Of a stretch of 64,000 nucleotides of DNA, positions 23,036 to 31,216 are shown in pieces (the stretch's first letter is position 1; each line of letters begins with the position of its first letter). The notes under the pieces are model-generated. The model ran no database searches. It was not told where the DNA came from and saw only the letters and a program-made list of their open reading frames with translations. The stretch comes from Streptomyces sp. NBC_00370 (GTDB lineage: Bacteria; Actinomycetota; Actinomycetes; Streptomycetales; Streptomycetaceae), in NCBI RefSeq assembly GCF_036084755.1, contig NZ_CP107968.1, positions 4,774,001-4,838,000 on the forward strand. The letters are read 5' to 3'. Both the position numbers and the translations under genes were made by a program.

Positions 23036-26000
23036 ATGACGCGAGCCGAGCAGCCAACGGTCGTGAGCCCCACCTCCGACTCCGACGCACTTGCCGCAGA
23101 CTCACGAGAGCGCGCCGTACGATCTTTGTTGCGCCTCCCTCCGCTCCGGCGGCTGTGGGGCGCTCAGCTCGTCGGCGGGATCGGCGACGTACTCGCCGTG
23201 TTCGTGCTTCTGCTGCTGTCGTTGCAAGCGGCGGTCTCCGAGGGCTCGTTCGGTGCCGGATACCGAGGGGTGGCCTTCGCGGTCGCCGCGGTGTTCGGTG
23301 CCCGGATCCTTGCCACGCTGTTGTTCGGGGCCCTTCTCCTGGGCCCGATCACCACGTTGCTGACCCCGGGCACCCGACCCAGGAAGACCGTCCCCGACAC
23401 GACCGATCCCGGTGCCACACCCGTCGGCGCGACAGCGCCGTCCGGTGCCACGGTGCCCACCCTCGACGCCGAGCCGGCCAAGGCTCCCAAACCGGTCAAA
23501 CCGGCGCGGGAGGGCGGTCCGTTCGACCGCCGCTGGACGATGATCGTCGCGGACGTGCTGCGGGTCGCGCTGCTCATCGTCGCGCCGCTGTGGATCACAT
23601 GGACGCCTGACCGCGCCCTGCCGATCCTGCTCAGCACGGTCTTCGTGGCCGGTGTCGCCGAGCGTTTCTGGACGGTCGCGAAGGAGAGCGCGGCGCCCGC
23701 CCTGCTCCCGGCCCCGCCGCTGGAGGGCGCTGCCGTACGGCCGCTGCCCGACCACCTCGACGCGCTGCGCCGGCTGTCGCTGCGGACGACCTTCCTGGCC
23801 GTACCGGCCGCGGCCGCGGTCCTGCTCGTCGCCGCGCTGATCAGTAATCTGCTGGGCACGGGCATCGGCTGGTTCTCGCTGCACCAGGCGGCCCTCGCCT
23901 CGTACGTGGCGGCCGGGCTGTTCGCCGCGTCCGTCTCCACCCTGTACTTCCTGGAACTGCCCGGCGGCCGGACGCCCCGTCCGCACTCGCCGCTCGAAGG
24001 GCTGCGCCGGCCCGTCGGCGGGCCCGGCGGTGAGCGCGACGGACTCGACAAGGGCCGTACGGGCGCCGTGCCGTTGCTCGTGCTGGCCTGCTCGGCCATC
24101 GCCGCGGCCATCGCCTCCGCCGTCGCCGTATCCGTACTGCACGCCAAGGACCTGGGCGGCGGCCCCGTCGCCTTCGCCCTGCTCGTCCTCGCCCTCACGG
24201 GCGGTACGGGCCTGGGCATCCGGTCGGCGGCCAAGGTGCTGCCCAAGCTGTCCCGCAACCGGCTGCTCGTGCTGGCCATCGCGGTCACCGGCATCGCCCT
24301 GCTCGTCATGGGCCTCGTGGCCGACACGGCCACGGTGCTGTTCCTCGCGCTGCTCGCCGGTTACGCGGCGGGCGTCGCCGCCAACACCGGCCACACGCTC
24401 ATCGATCTGCAGAGCGAGGACCACCGGCGTGGCCGGGTCACCGACCATCTGCACGCCGTCGTCCGGGTCTTCGTGGGCCTGGGCGTCGTCATCGCCCCGC
24501 TGGTCGCCGCCGCGATCGGCCCGCACCGCCTCGCCAACGGTGACTTCGTCTTCGCCCACGGCGGAGCCGCCTTCACCCTGATGCTGGTCGGCGCGCTGCT
24601 GCTGCCCGTCGCCGCCGTCGTCCTCGCCAAGACGGACGACCGCTCCGGCGTGCCGCTGCGCCACGACCTGCGGGACGCGCTGCGCGGCGGCGCCGACCCG
24701 GTGCAGGCACCCGCGGCGACCGGCTTCTTCCTCGCGATAGAGGGCGGGGACGGGGCCGGCAAGTCGACGCAGGTCGAGGCCGTCGCCGAATGGATCCGCG
24801 CGAAGGGCCACGAAGTGGTCGTCACGCGCGAGCCCGGCGCGACCCCGGTCGGCAAGCGGCTGCGCACGATCCTGCTCGACGTGTCGAGCGCGGGTCTTTC
24901 GAACCGCGCGGAGGCTTTGCTGTACGCGGCGGACCGCGCCGAGCACGTCGACTCGGTCGTACGCCCCGCCCTGGAGCGCGGCGCGATCGTCATCTCCGAC
25001 CGGTACATCGACTCGTCCGTGGCCTACCAGGGCGCGGGCCGGGACCTGTCACCGATCGAGATCGCCCGGATCTCGCGCTGGGCCACGGCGGGACTCGTAC
25101 CGAACCTGACGGTGCTGCTCGACGTCTCGCCCGAGGCGGCGCGCGAGCGCTTCACCGAAGCGCCTGACCGGCTGGAGTCCGAGCCCGCCGAGTTCCACCA
25201 GCGGGTGCGGACCGGCTTCCTGACCCTGGCCGCCGCCGACCCCGGCCGCTATCTCGTGGTGGACGGCGCCCAGGAGCCGGGCGCTGTCTCCACCGTCGTA
25301 CGGCACCGCCTCGACCAGATGCTGCCGCTGTCCGAAGCCGAGATCCAGGCCCAGGAGGACGCGCGGAAGGCCGCGATCGAGGAGGCCCGCAGGCGCGCCG
25401 AGGAAGAGGCGGCGCGCAAGGCGGAGGAGGAGCGGCTGGAGCGCGAGCGGCAGGCGCAGCTCGCCAAGCTCCGCGCCGAGGAGGAGGAGCGTAAGCGCCG
25501 CGAGCTGGAGGAGGCGCGGCAGCGCGAGGCCGAACGGCAGGCGGAGGAGGCCAGGCAGCGGGCGGAGGAAGCCCGTCAGCAGGCCGAGGAGGACCGCAGG
25601 CGCCGGGAGGCCGAGGAGCAGGCGTACGAGGCGGAGCAGGCGCGGCTCAGGAAGCAGGCCGAGGAAGAGGCCAAGCTGCGCGCCGAGGCCGAGGAGCGCC
25701 GGCTGGAGAAGCAGCGCAGGGCGGAGCAGGCGCTGCTGCGTGCCGAGGAGGCACGGCGGCTCGCCGAGGAGTCGGCCGCCGCTGCGGCTGCGGCAGCGGC
25801 CGAGAGGCAGGCAGCGGCTGAGAAGCGGGCGGCGGACGAGCGGAGCAAGGACAAGCCGGCCGCCGGTGAGCGGGATGCCGGCAAGCCGGGCGCCGGTGAG
25901 CGGAGTGTCGCTCCGGACGATGTGACGCAGGAGGTCCCGGCGGTACGGCCCGACGCGACGCGGCCGGACGACGCCGAGACGACGGTGATGCCGCAGATCA

Positions 26001-26491
26001 CGGACGCGCCGGAGAGCGGCGCGCAGGGCAGTCCTGAGCCGGGCCGCAAGCCCGGCGGGTCGGGGTCTGGGTCGGGGTCGGCGTCCGACCGGTCGGCGTC
26101 CGACAGGTCGGTGGACGAGACGGCCAAGCTGCCGCCCGTACCGTCGTCGGCCGCCGCTCCTACGTCTGGCCCTGCCGCGGCTTCCGCTGCCGGGCGGGAC
26201 ACCGACCCGGCGGACCGGGTTCCGCACGGCTTTTTCCGCGACGACGCGGCGCAGCAGGGTGCCGCGCAGCACGGCGCGGCCGAGCCCGCGGACGGCGGCA
26301 ACGACCGGACCAGGGAGCTGCCGCAGATCGATCCGGCGCAGTCGGCGCAGGCGGCCCAGCCGTCGCCCCGCCGCCGCTCCGACTGGGCGGAGGAGACTCC
26401 CCTGGACGACCTCCCGACCCTGGCCGACGAGCTGCTGGGCCCGCACGACGACGAGGAGGACACCGGGGGACGGCGTGGCCGCCGCCGCTGA
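23036..26491 (+). CDS. tmk: Thymidylate kinase fused to an N-terminal transporter-like domain and C-terminal coiled coil
   Basis: A 1151-residue fusion. Residues about 40-550 form a 12-helix MFS-like membrane domain. Residues about 563-760 are a full thymidylate kinase: FFLAIEGGDGAGKST (P-loop), VTREPGATPVG (DRX-like loop), ISDRYIDSSVAYQGAGR (lid side). It phosphorylates dTMP to dTDP in DNA precursor synthesis. Residues about 767-945 are a Glu/Arg/Ala-rich coiled coil, and the tail to the end is a charged low-complexity region. A normal Tmk is about 210 residues. The same fusion is known in other Streptomyces, so it is not an assembly error. ATG 23036. holB follows after 76 nt, giving a DNA-replication pair. 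Confidence 0.95.
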   Translation: MTRAEQPTVVSPTSDSDALAADSRERAVRSLLRLPPLRRLWGAQLVGGIGDVLAVFVLLLLSLQAAVSEGSFGAGYRGVAFAVAAVFGARILATLLFGALLLGPITTLLTPGTRPRKTVPDTTDPGATPVGATAPSGATVPTLDAEPAKAPKPVKPAREGGPFDRRWTMIVADVLRVALLIVAPLWITWTPDRALPILLSTVFVAGVAERFWTVAKESAAPALLPAPPLEGAAVRPLPDHLDALRRLSLRTTFLAVPAAAAVLLVAALISNLLGTGIGWFSLHQAALASYVAAGLFAASVSTLYFLELPGGRTPRPHSPLEGLRRPVGGPGGERDGLDKGRTGAVPLLVLACSAIAAAIASAVAVSVLHAKDLGGGPVAFALLVLALTGGTGLGIRSAAKVLPKLSRNRLLVLAIAVTGIALLVMGLVADTATVLFLALLAGYAAGVAANTGHTLIDLQSEDHRRGRVTDHLHAVVRVFVGLGVVIAPLVAAAIGPHRLANGDFVFAHGGAAFTLMLVGALLLPVAAVVLAKTDDRSGVPLRHDLRDALRGGADPVQAPAATGFFLAIEGGDGAGKSTQVEAVAEWIRAKGHEVVVTREPGATPVGKRLRTILLDVSSAGLSNRAEALLYAADRAEHVDSVVRPALERGAIVISDRYIDSSVAYQGAGRDLSPIEIARISRWATAGLVPNLTVLLDVSPEAARERFTEAPDRLESEPAEFHQRVRTGFLTLAAADPGRYLVVDGAQEPGAVSTVVRHRLDQMLPLSEAEIQAQEDARKAAIEEARRRAEEEAARKAEEERLERERQAQLAKLRAEEEERKRRELEEARQREAERQAEEARQRAEEARQQAEEDRRRREAEEQAYEAEQARLRKQAEEEAKLRAEAEERRLEKQRRAEQALLRAEEARRLAEESAAAAAAAAAERQAAAEKRAADERSKDKPAAGERDAGKPGAGERSVAPDDVTQEVPAVRPDATRPDDAETTVMPQITDAPESGAQGSPEPGRKPGGSGSGSGSASDRSASDRSVDETAKLPPVPSSAAAPTSGPAAASAAGRDTDPADRVPHGFFRDDAAQQGAAQHGAAEPADGGNDRTRELPQIDPAQSAQAAQPSPRRRSDWAEETPLDDLPTLADELLGPHDDEEDTGGRRGRRR

Positions 26492-26567
26492 TTGTCAGAC
26501 CCCGCCCGCACAATGGATCCAGCAACGAATCCAGCAAGGACATGACGCGCGGAGGCGGTGACGGCGG

Positions 26568-27773
26568 ATGACCGTTTGGGACGACCTGGTCGGACAGGAC
26601 CGGGTCCGGGACACGCTCGCCGCCGCCGCCCGTGACGCCGACGCCAGGGTGACGGCGGAGGCCCAGGGCACCGCACCGCCCGAGGCGTCCAAGATGACGC
26701 ACGCCTGGCTGTTCACGGGCCCGCCGGGGTCGGGGCGCTCCACCGCCGCCCGTGCCTTCGCCGCCGCCCTCCAGTGCACGAGCCCGGACCGTGCGCTCGG
26801 CGGCGAGCCGGGCTGCGGATTCTGCGACGGCTGTCATACGAGCCTGATCGGCACGCATGCGGACGTCGACATCATCCGCACGGACCTGCTGTCCATCGGC
26901 GTGAAGGAGACCCGCGAGCTGATCCGCCGCGCCGGGCTCTCCCCCGCGGGAGGGCGCTGGCAGGTCAACATCCTGGAGGACGCCGACCGCCTCACCGAAG
27001 GCGCGGGCAACGTCCTGCTGAAAGGCGTCGAGGAGCCCGCGCCCCGCACGGTCTGGCTGCTCTGCGCGCCCTCCCTGGAGGACGTGCTGCCGACGATCCG
27101 CTCCCGCTGCCGCCATCTCGTCCTGCGTACCCCGCCGGTCGACGCTGTCGCCGACGTCCTGATCAGACGGGACGGCATCGAGCCCGACGCCGCCCATGCG
27201 GCGGCGCGCGCCACCCAGGGCCATATCGGCAGGGCCCGCCGCCTCGCCACCGACGAGCGGGCCCGCGCCCGGCGCGCCACAGTACTGAAACTCCCGCTGC
27301 GGGTCGCGGACATCGGCGGCTGCCTCCGGGCGGCACAGGAGCTGATCGACGCGGCGACGGAAGACGCGAAGCAGGTCGCCGAGGACGTCGACGTCAAGGA
27401 GACCGAGGACATGAAGGCGGCCCTCGGCGCGTCGGCGGGCGGCCGGATGCCGCGCGGCACGGCCGGCGCGATGAAGGAGCTGGCCGACCGTCAGAAGCGC
27501 CGTTCGACCCGTACGCAGCGCGACAGCCTCGATCTCGCCCTCACCGACCTCACGGGCTTCTACCGGGACGTGCTGGCCATCCAGGTCGGCTCGAAGGTCC
27601 AGCTCGCAAACGAGGACGTACGGGACGCGCTGGACCGGGTCGCCCGCGACTCCACCCCCGAGCGCACGCTGCGCCGGATAGAGGCGGTCGTCGCCTGTCG
27701 CCAGGCGCTGGACCGCAATGTGGCACCTCTGCTGGCGGTGGAGTCGATGGCGGTGTCCCTGCGCGCGGGCTGA
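26568..27773 (+). CDS. holB: DNA polymerase III delta prime subunit
   Basis: A 401-residue clamp-loader subunit. AWLFTGPPGSGRSTAAR is the P-loop position with Arg in place of the Walker Lys, consistent with a delta prime that does not hydrolyse ATP. A four-Cys zinc module follows (C near 75, then CGFCDGC). LLKGVEEPAPRTVWLL and IRSRCRHL are the Walker B-like and sensor (SRC) segments. It loads the beta clamp with the tau/gamma and delta subunits. ATG 26568 follows GCGGAGGCGGTGACGGCGG. It is likely co-transcribed with tmk, an arrangement also seen in other bacteria. Confidence 0.94.
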   Translation: MTVWDDLVGQDRVRDTLAAAARDADARVTAEAQGTAPPEASKMTHAWLFTGPPGSGRSTAARAFAAALQCTSPDRALGGEPGCGFCDGCHTSLIGTHADVDIIRTDLLSIGVKETRELIRRAGLSPAGGRWQVNILEDADRLTEGAGNVLLKGVEEPAPRTVWLLCAPSLEDVLPTIRSRCRHLVLRTPPVDAVADVLIRRDGIEPDAAHAAARATQGHIGRARRLATDERARARRATVLKLPLRVADIGGCLRAAQELIDAATEDAKQVAEDVDVKETEDMKAALGASAGGRMPRGTAGAMKELADRQKRRSTRTQRDSLDLALTDLTGFYRDVLAIQVGSKVQLANEDVRDALDRVARDSTPERTLRRIEAVVACRQALDRNVAPLLAVESMAVSLRAG

Positions 27774-27861
27774 CCGCGTGCCAGATGCTTGCGCCGTCCC
27801 GCTCACCCGTACGAGGAGTTCCGGCGGGCGGCGGACCGGCCGGGGCGGTTAGGCTCCGCTG

Positions 27862-29457
27862 ATGGACACCAGGCGCCTGTTCCGTTCCTCCGCCACGGCC
27901 GTCGTCGCGGTCGGCCTGCTCATCTCCGGCTGCAGCTCGGGCAGTTCCTCGCCGAAGGCGTCGGCCTCCGACACGGCGTCCGGCGCCGCTTCGGGCACGG
28001 CGTCGGCCGGCAGCGCGGCACCGGAGGGCGGGGCGGGCCCCGTGGACCAGGCGGCCCTGAAGAAGTACTACGACCAGAAGCTCGACTGGCGCTCGTGCGG
28101 CCCCTCGGGTTTCCAGTGCGCCACGCTGAAGGCCCCGCTCGACTACGCGAAGCCGTCCGGCGCCGAGATCGACCTGAAGGTGGCCCGCAAGAAGGCGACG
28201 GGCCCCGGCAAACGCCTCGGCTCCCTCCTCGTCAACCCGGGTGGCCCCGGCGGCTCGGCCATCGACTACCTCACGGGGTACGCGGGCATCGGCTACCCGG
28301 CCCAGATCCGCGCCCGGTACGACATGGCGGCCGTCGACCCGCGCGGCGTCGCCCGCAGCGCTCCCGTCGAATGCCTCACCGGCAAGGAGATGGACGCCTA
28401 CACCCAGGTCGACCAGACCCCCGACGACCAGGCCGAGACCACGGCGCTGTCGGCGGCCTTCAAGAAGTTCGCCCAGGGCTGCGAGAAGCGGTCGGCCAAG
28501 ATCCTCCCGCACGTCTCCACCGTCGACGCCGCCCGTGACATGGACATCTTCCGGCAGACGCTGGGCGACAAGAAGCTCTCCTACGTCGGCGCCTCGTACG
28601 GCACCTTCCTCGGCGCGACGTACGCGGGCCTGTTCCCCAAGAACACCGGCCGGCTTGTCCTCGACGGCGCGATGGACCCGTCCCTCCCGGCCCGCGAACT
28701 CAACCGCGACCAGACCGCGGGCTTCGAGACGGCCTTCACGTCCTTCGCCGACGACTGCGTCAAGAAGAGCGACTGCCCCCTGGGCACGAAGTCCGCGGCC
28801 GACGCCTCGACGCGGATGAAGTCGTTCTTCCACACCCTGGACGCCAAGCCGATCCCGACCGGCCAGAGCCGCAAGCTGGGGGAGTCCCTCGCCACCACGG
28901 GGGTGATCGAGGCCATGTACGACGAGTCGGCCTGGCCGCAGCTGCGCGACGCGCTCACCAGCGCGATGTCCGGCGACGGAGCCGCGCTCCTCGCCATGGC
29001 CGACTCGTACTACGAGCGCCAGAGCAACGGCAGTTACGCGAACCTGATGTTCGCCAACTCCGCCGTGAACTGCCTCGACCTGCCGCCGGCCTTCGCCACC
29101 CCCAAGGACGTCGAGGCCGCGATCCCGTCGTTCGAGAAGGCGTCCCCGGTCTTCGGCGAAGGCTTCGCCTGGGCCTCCCTGAACTGCGCCTACTGGCCCA
29201 CCAAGGCCACCGGCACCCCGCACCGCATCACAGCCGACGGCGCGGCCCCGATCGTCGTGGTCGGCACCACCCGCGACCCGGCGACCCCCTACAAATGGGC
29301 CCAGTCCCTCGCCGCCCAGCTCTCCTCCGGCACCCTCCTCACCTACAACGGCGACGGCCACACGGCCTACGGCCGCGGCAGCGACTGCATCGACACGGCG
29401 ATCAACACCTACCTCCTGGAGGGCACACCCCCGGCAGCGCACAAAAAGTGCTCCTGA
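27862..29457 (+). CDS. Secreted tripeptidyl-aminopeptidase-like lipoprotein (alpha/beta hydrolase)
   Basis: A 531-residue exported serine hydrolase. Signal peptide with lipobox ISGC (Cys24), then a Ser/Ala/Gly linker. The nucleophile elbow is GASYG with Ser245. The C-terminal TAP-like domain supplies Asp472 (GTTRDPATP) and His500 (GDGHTAYG), completing the triad. LLVNPGGPGGSA is the oxyanion-hole segment. Streptomyces relatives (SlpD/SlpE, Tap) remove N-terminal tripeptides from secreted proteins, on the cell surface when lipid-anchored. Seven or so Cys residues suggest disulfides. ATG 27862; no strong ribosome site. It is the last gene before tRNA-Thr. Confidence 0.92.
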   Translation: MDTRRLFRSSATAVVAVGLLISGCSSGSSSPKASASDTASGAASGTASAGSAAPEGGAGPVDQAALKKYYDQKLDWRSCGPSGFQCATLKAPLDYAKPSGAEIDLKVARKKATGPGKRLGSLLVNPGGPGGSAIDYLTGYAGIGYPAQIRARYDMAAVDPRGVARSAPVECLTGKEMDAYTQVDQTPDDQAETTALSAAFKKFAQGCEKRSAKILPHVSTVDAARDMDIFRQTLGDKKLSYVGASYGTFLGATYAGLFPKNTGRLVLDGAMDPSLPARELNRDQTAGFETAFTSFADDCVKKSDCPLGTKSAADASTRMKSFFHTLDAKPIPTGQSRKLGESLATTGVIEAMYDESAWPQLRDALTSAMSGDGAALLAMADSYYERQSNGSYANLMFANSAVNCLDLPPAFATPKDVEAAIPSFEKASPVFGEGFAWASLNCAYWPTKATGTPHRITADGAAPIVVVGTTRDPATPYKWAQSLAAQLSSGTLLTYNGDGHTAYGRGSDCIDTAINTYLLEGTPPAAHKKCS

Positions 29458-29554
29458 CCTGCCCAAAGGCCCCCAAGATGGACGTGTACGGACCACCCCT
29501 CGAAACTGTGTAGACTTGGCGTCGCTGCTGATCGCACCATGGTGCAGACGGCAT

Positions 29555-29628
29555 GCCGCCTTAGCTCAGTTGGCCAGAGCAACGCACTCGTAATGCGTAG
29601 GTCTCGGGTTCGAATCCCGAAGGCGGCT
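29555..29628 (+). tRNA. tRNA-Thr (anticodon CGT)
   Basis: A 74-nt cloverleaf. Acceptor GCCGCCT (29555-29561) pairs with AGGCGGC (29621-29627), with discriminator T at 29628. D arm TAGCTCAGTTGGCCAGAGC. Anticodon stem ACGCA/TGCGT with loop CTCGTAA, anticodon CGT at 29589-29591. T arm CTCGGGTTCGAATCCCGA. CCA is not encoded. It reads ACG codons. Confidence 0.97.
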
Positions 29629-29634
29629 CTGTGG

Positions 29635-29685
29635 AAGCCCCAGGACTCACTCGCCGTGACCTGGGGCTTTTGCTTGGGGTTTTTC
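29635..29685. terminator. Terminator shared by tRNA-Thr and the convergent propeller gene
   Basis: AAGCCCCAGG (29635-29644) pairs with CCTGGGGCTT (29660-29669), extended inward by TCAC/GTGA, and is followed by a T-rich tail (TTGCTTGGGGTTTTT). It lies directly after the tRNA and abuts the stop codon of the minus-strand PQQ-repeat gene, so it can serve both. Confidence 0.88.
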
Positions 29686-30668
29686 TACTGTACGGCGTAG
29701 AGGTGGCCGTTTCGGGTGGCCAGGTAGGTCAGGCCGTCCATGGTCGCCGGGGCGTTCACCCAGTCGGTGGCGGGGAACTTCCAGTGCAGGTCGCCGGTGG
29801 CTGCGTCGACCGCGTAGAGGGTGAAGTCCCAGCTGCCGAAGTGGACCAGGCCGTCGGAGACGACTGCGGGGGATGCCACCGCGCCGTCTGTGGGGAACTT
29901 CCAGCGGGGTTCTCCGGTGGCGGCTTCCACCGCGTACAGGTGGTTGTCCCAGCTTCCGCAGTAGACGAGGCCGTTCGTGACCACCGGGGACGCGGTGACG
30001 TAGTGGCTCGTGCGGAACTCCCATTTCTGGTGGCCGGTGTGGGCGTCCACCGCGTACAGGCTGCTTCCGCTGCCGACGTAGACGGTTCCGTCCGCTACCG
30101 CCGGGCCTGAGCCTTCGCCCCATTCGCGGCCTGTGGTGAACCGCCAGTGCTGCCGGCCGGTGGCGGCGTCCAGGGCGTAGAGGCCGCCGCCGGCGCGCTG
30201 GCCTGCGTGGACGTACAGCACGCCGTCGGCCGCTGCCGGGCGCGGGGATACCTGGCAGGGGGTGAACTCCCAGCGCTGGTGGCCGGTGGTGGCGTCGAGG
30301 GCGTGCAGGCCCTTTTCGCCGCCCACGTAGAGCGTGCCGTCGGCCATCAGGGGTGTTGACCTCATGGGGGCGCCGGTGGTGGTCTTCCAGCGCGGGTGTC
30401 CTGTCGCCGCGTCCAGGGCGTACACCCGGCCGTCCCCGTGGTCGGTGCCGAAGTACACCGTGCTGTCGGCCACCGTCGGGTGGGTCGTCCCGGTCCGGTC
30501 ACTGCCCGAGGTGAAGCTCCAGCGTTGCTCGCCGGTGGCCGCGTCCACCGCGTACACGTCGGATCCGCTGCTGACGTATACGCCGCCGTCCGCCGCGGAC
30601 GGTGCCGAGATCGCGCGGGTGCCGGGGGAGAAGTGCCACCGCTGCTGCCCCGCGCCGGAGTTCGCCAT
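29685..30668 (-). CDS. PQQ-type beta-propeller repeat protein (no signal peptide)
   Basis: A 327-residue protein made of about eight repeats of roughly 40 residues, each with the pattern VYVGS...LYAVDAATGxxxWxF...SPxVxxG (for example TVYVGSGSSLYAVDAHTGH). This is the quinoprotein/BamB-like eight-bladed propeller fold. The protein starts MANSGAGQQRWHF with no signal peptide or membrane helix, so it is either cytosolic or exported by another route. PQQ-cofactor enzymes need extra catalytic residues that are not apparent; a scaffolding or ligand-binding role is more likely. ATG 30668 has GGGAGAGGACCGAGG directly upstream, so the longer frame to 30929 is not used. It converges on tRNA-Thr. Confidence 0.82.
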   Translation of the reverse strand: MANSGAGQQRWHFSPGTRAISAPSAADGGVYVSSGSDVYAVDAATGEQRWSFTSGSDRTGTTHPTVADSTVYFGTDHGDGRVYALDAATGHPRWKTTTGAPMRSTPLMADGTLYVGGEKGLHALDATTGHQRWEFTPCQVSPRPAAADGVLYVHAGQRAGGGLYALDAATGRQHWRFTTGREWGEGSGPAVADGTVYVGSGSSLYAVDAHTGHQKWEFRTSHYVTASPVVTNGLVYCGSWDNHLYAVEAATGEPRWKFPTDGAVASPAVVSDGLVHFGSWDFTLYAVDAATGDLHWKFPATDWVNAPATMDGLTYLATRNGHLYAVQ

Positions 30669-31216
30669 CCTCGGTCCTCTCCCGTGGTCCGACAGGGTCG
30701 GTCGCTGCCTCTGTCGCAGGGTCCCGCACGCGGTGGGGGAGGGGAAGTTCTCTTGTTCCGGTGTGACTGAAATTGGAGGTATGAGAGGACACGTTGCGCT
30801 AGCGAATCTAACCATTCTGCAACGACCCGACAGACGTGGACGGGCAGTCAAGTCGCCGCGCCGGAGCGGTTCGTGAGCGTTCGGTCGGGCCTCTGTGGTG
30901 GCGTCGCGAAGTGTCCGACCCCTGGTCAAAGGGGGTTTGGTGGACTGTTTCGGCTAATTGGCCGCGTCCCGGGCCGGGTTGTTGCCGTCGCGCCGGTGAC
31001 CGTGTTGGATCGACTTTGTTCTGGTGTGACCGGACATTTTTCGCCTGTGACGCGTCTGTGGTTACGTGCTACGGCTTAAGATCAAGCCGCGCCACTGGGG
31101 CCTCATCCGCACCGTGAGCACCATGACCGGAGACCTCAGCGACACCCCACGACCCGTTAACAGGTATCTGCGTTGACACCGATACTCGGCAGTGGTTCCG
31201 GCAACGGAGCCGCCCA
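30669..31216. promoter_or_regulatory. Divergent intergenic region before the sensor kinase operon
   Basis: 548 bp between the propeller gene (-) and the kinase gene (+). It includes AT-richer patches near 30770-30825 and 31020-31082; TAAGAT at 31077-31082 could be a -10 for the kinase operon. No ORF with a ribosome site and no stable hairpin was identified. Confidence 0.35.

Noticed and set aside
25335..25870. Possible separate coiled-coil gene after the thymidylate kinase domain
   Set aside because: The frame is continuous with the kinase and no start codon with a ribosome site is seen; treated as a domain of the fusion.
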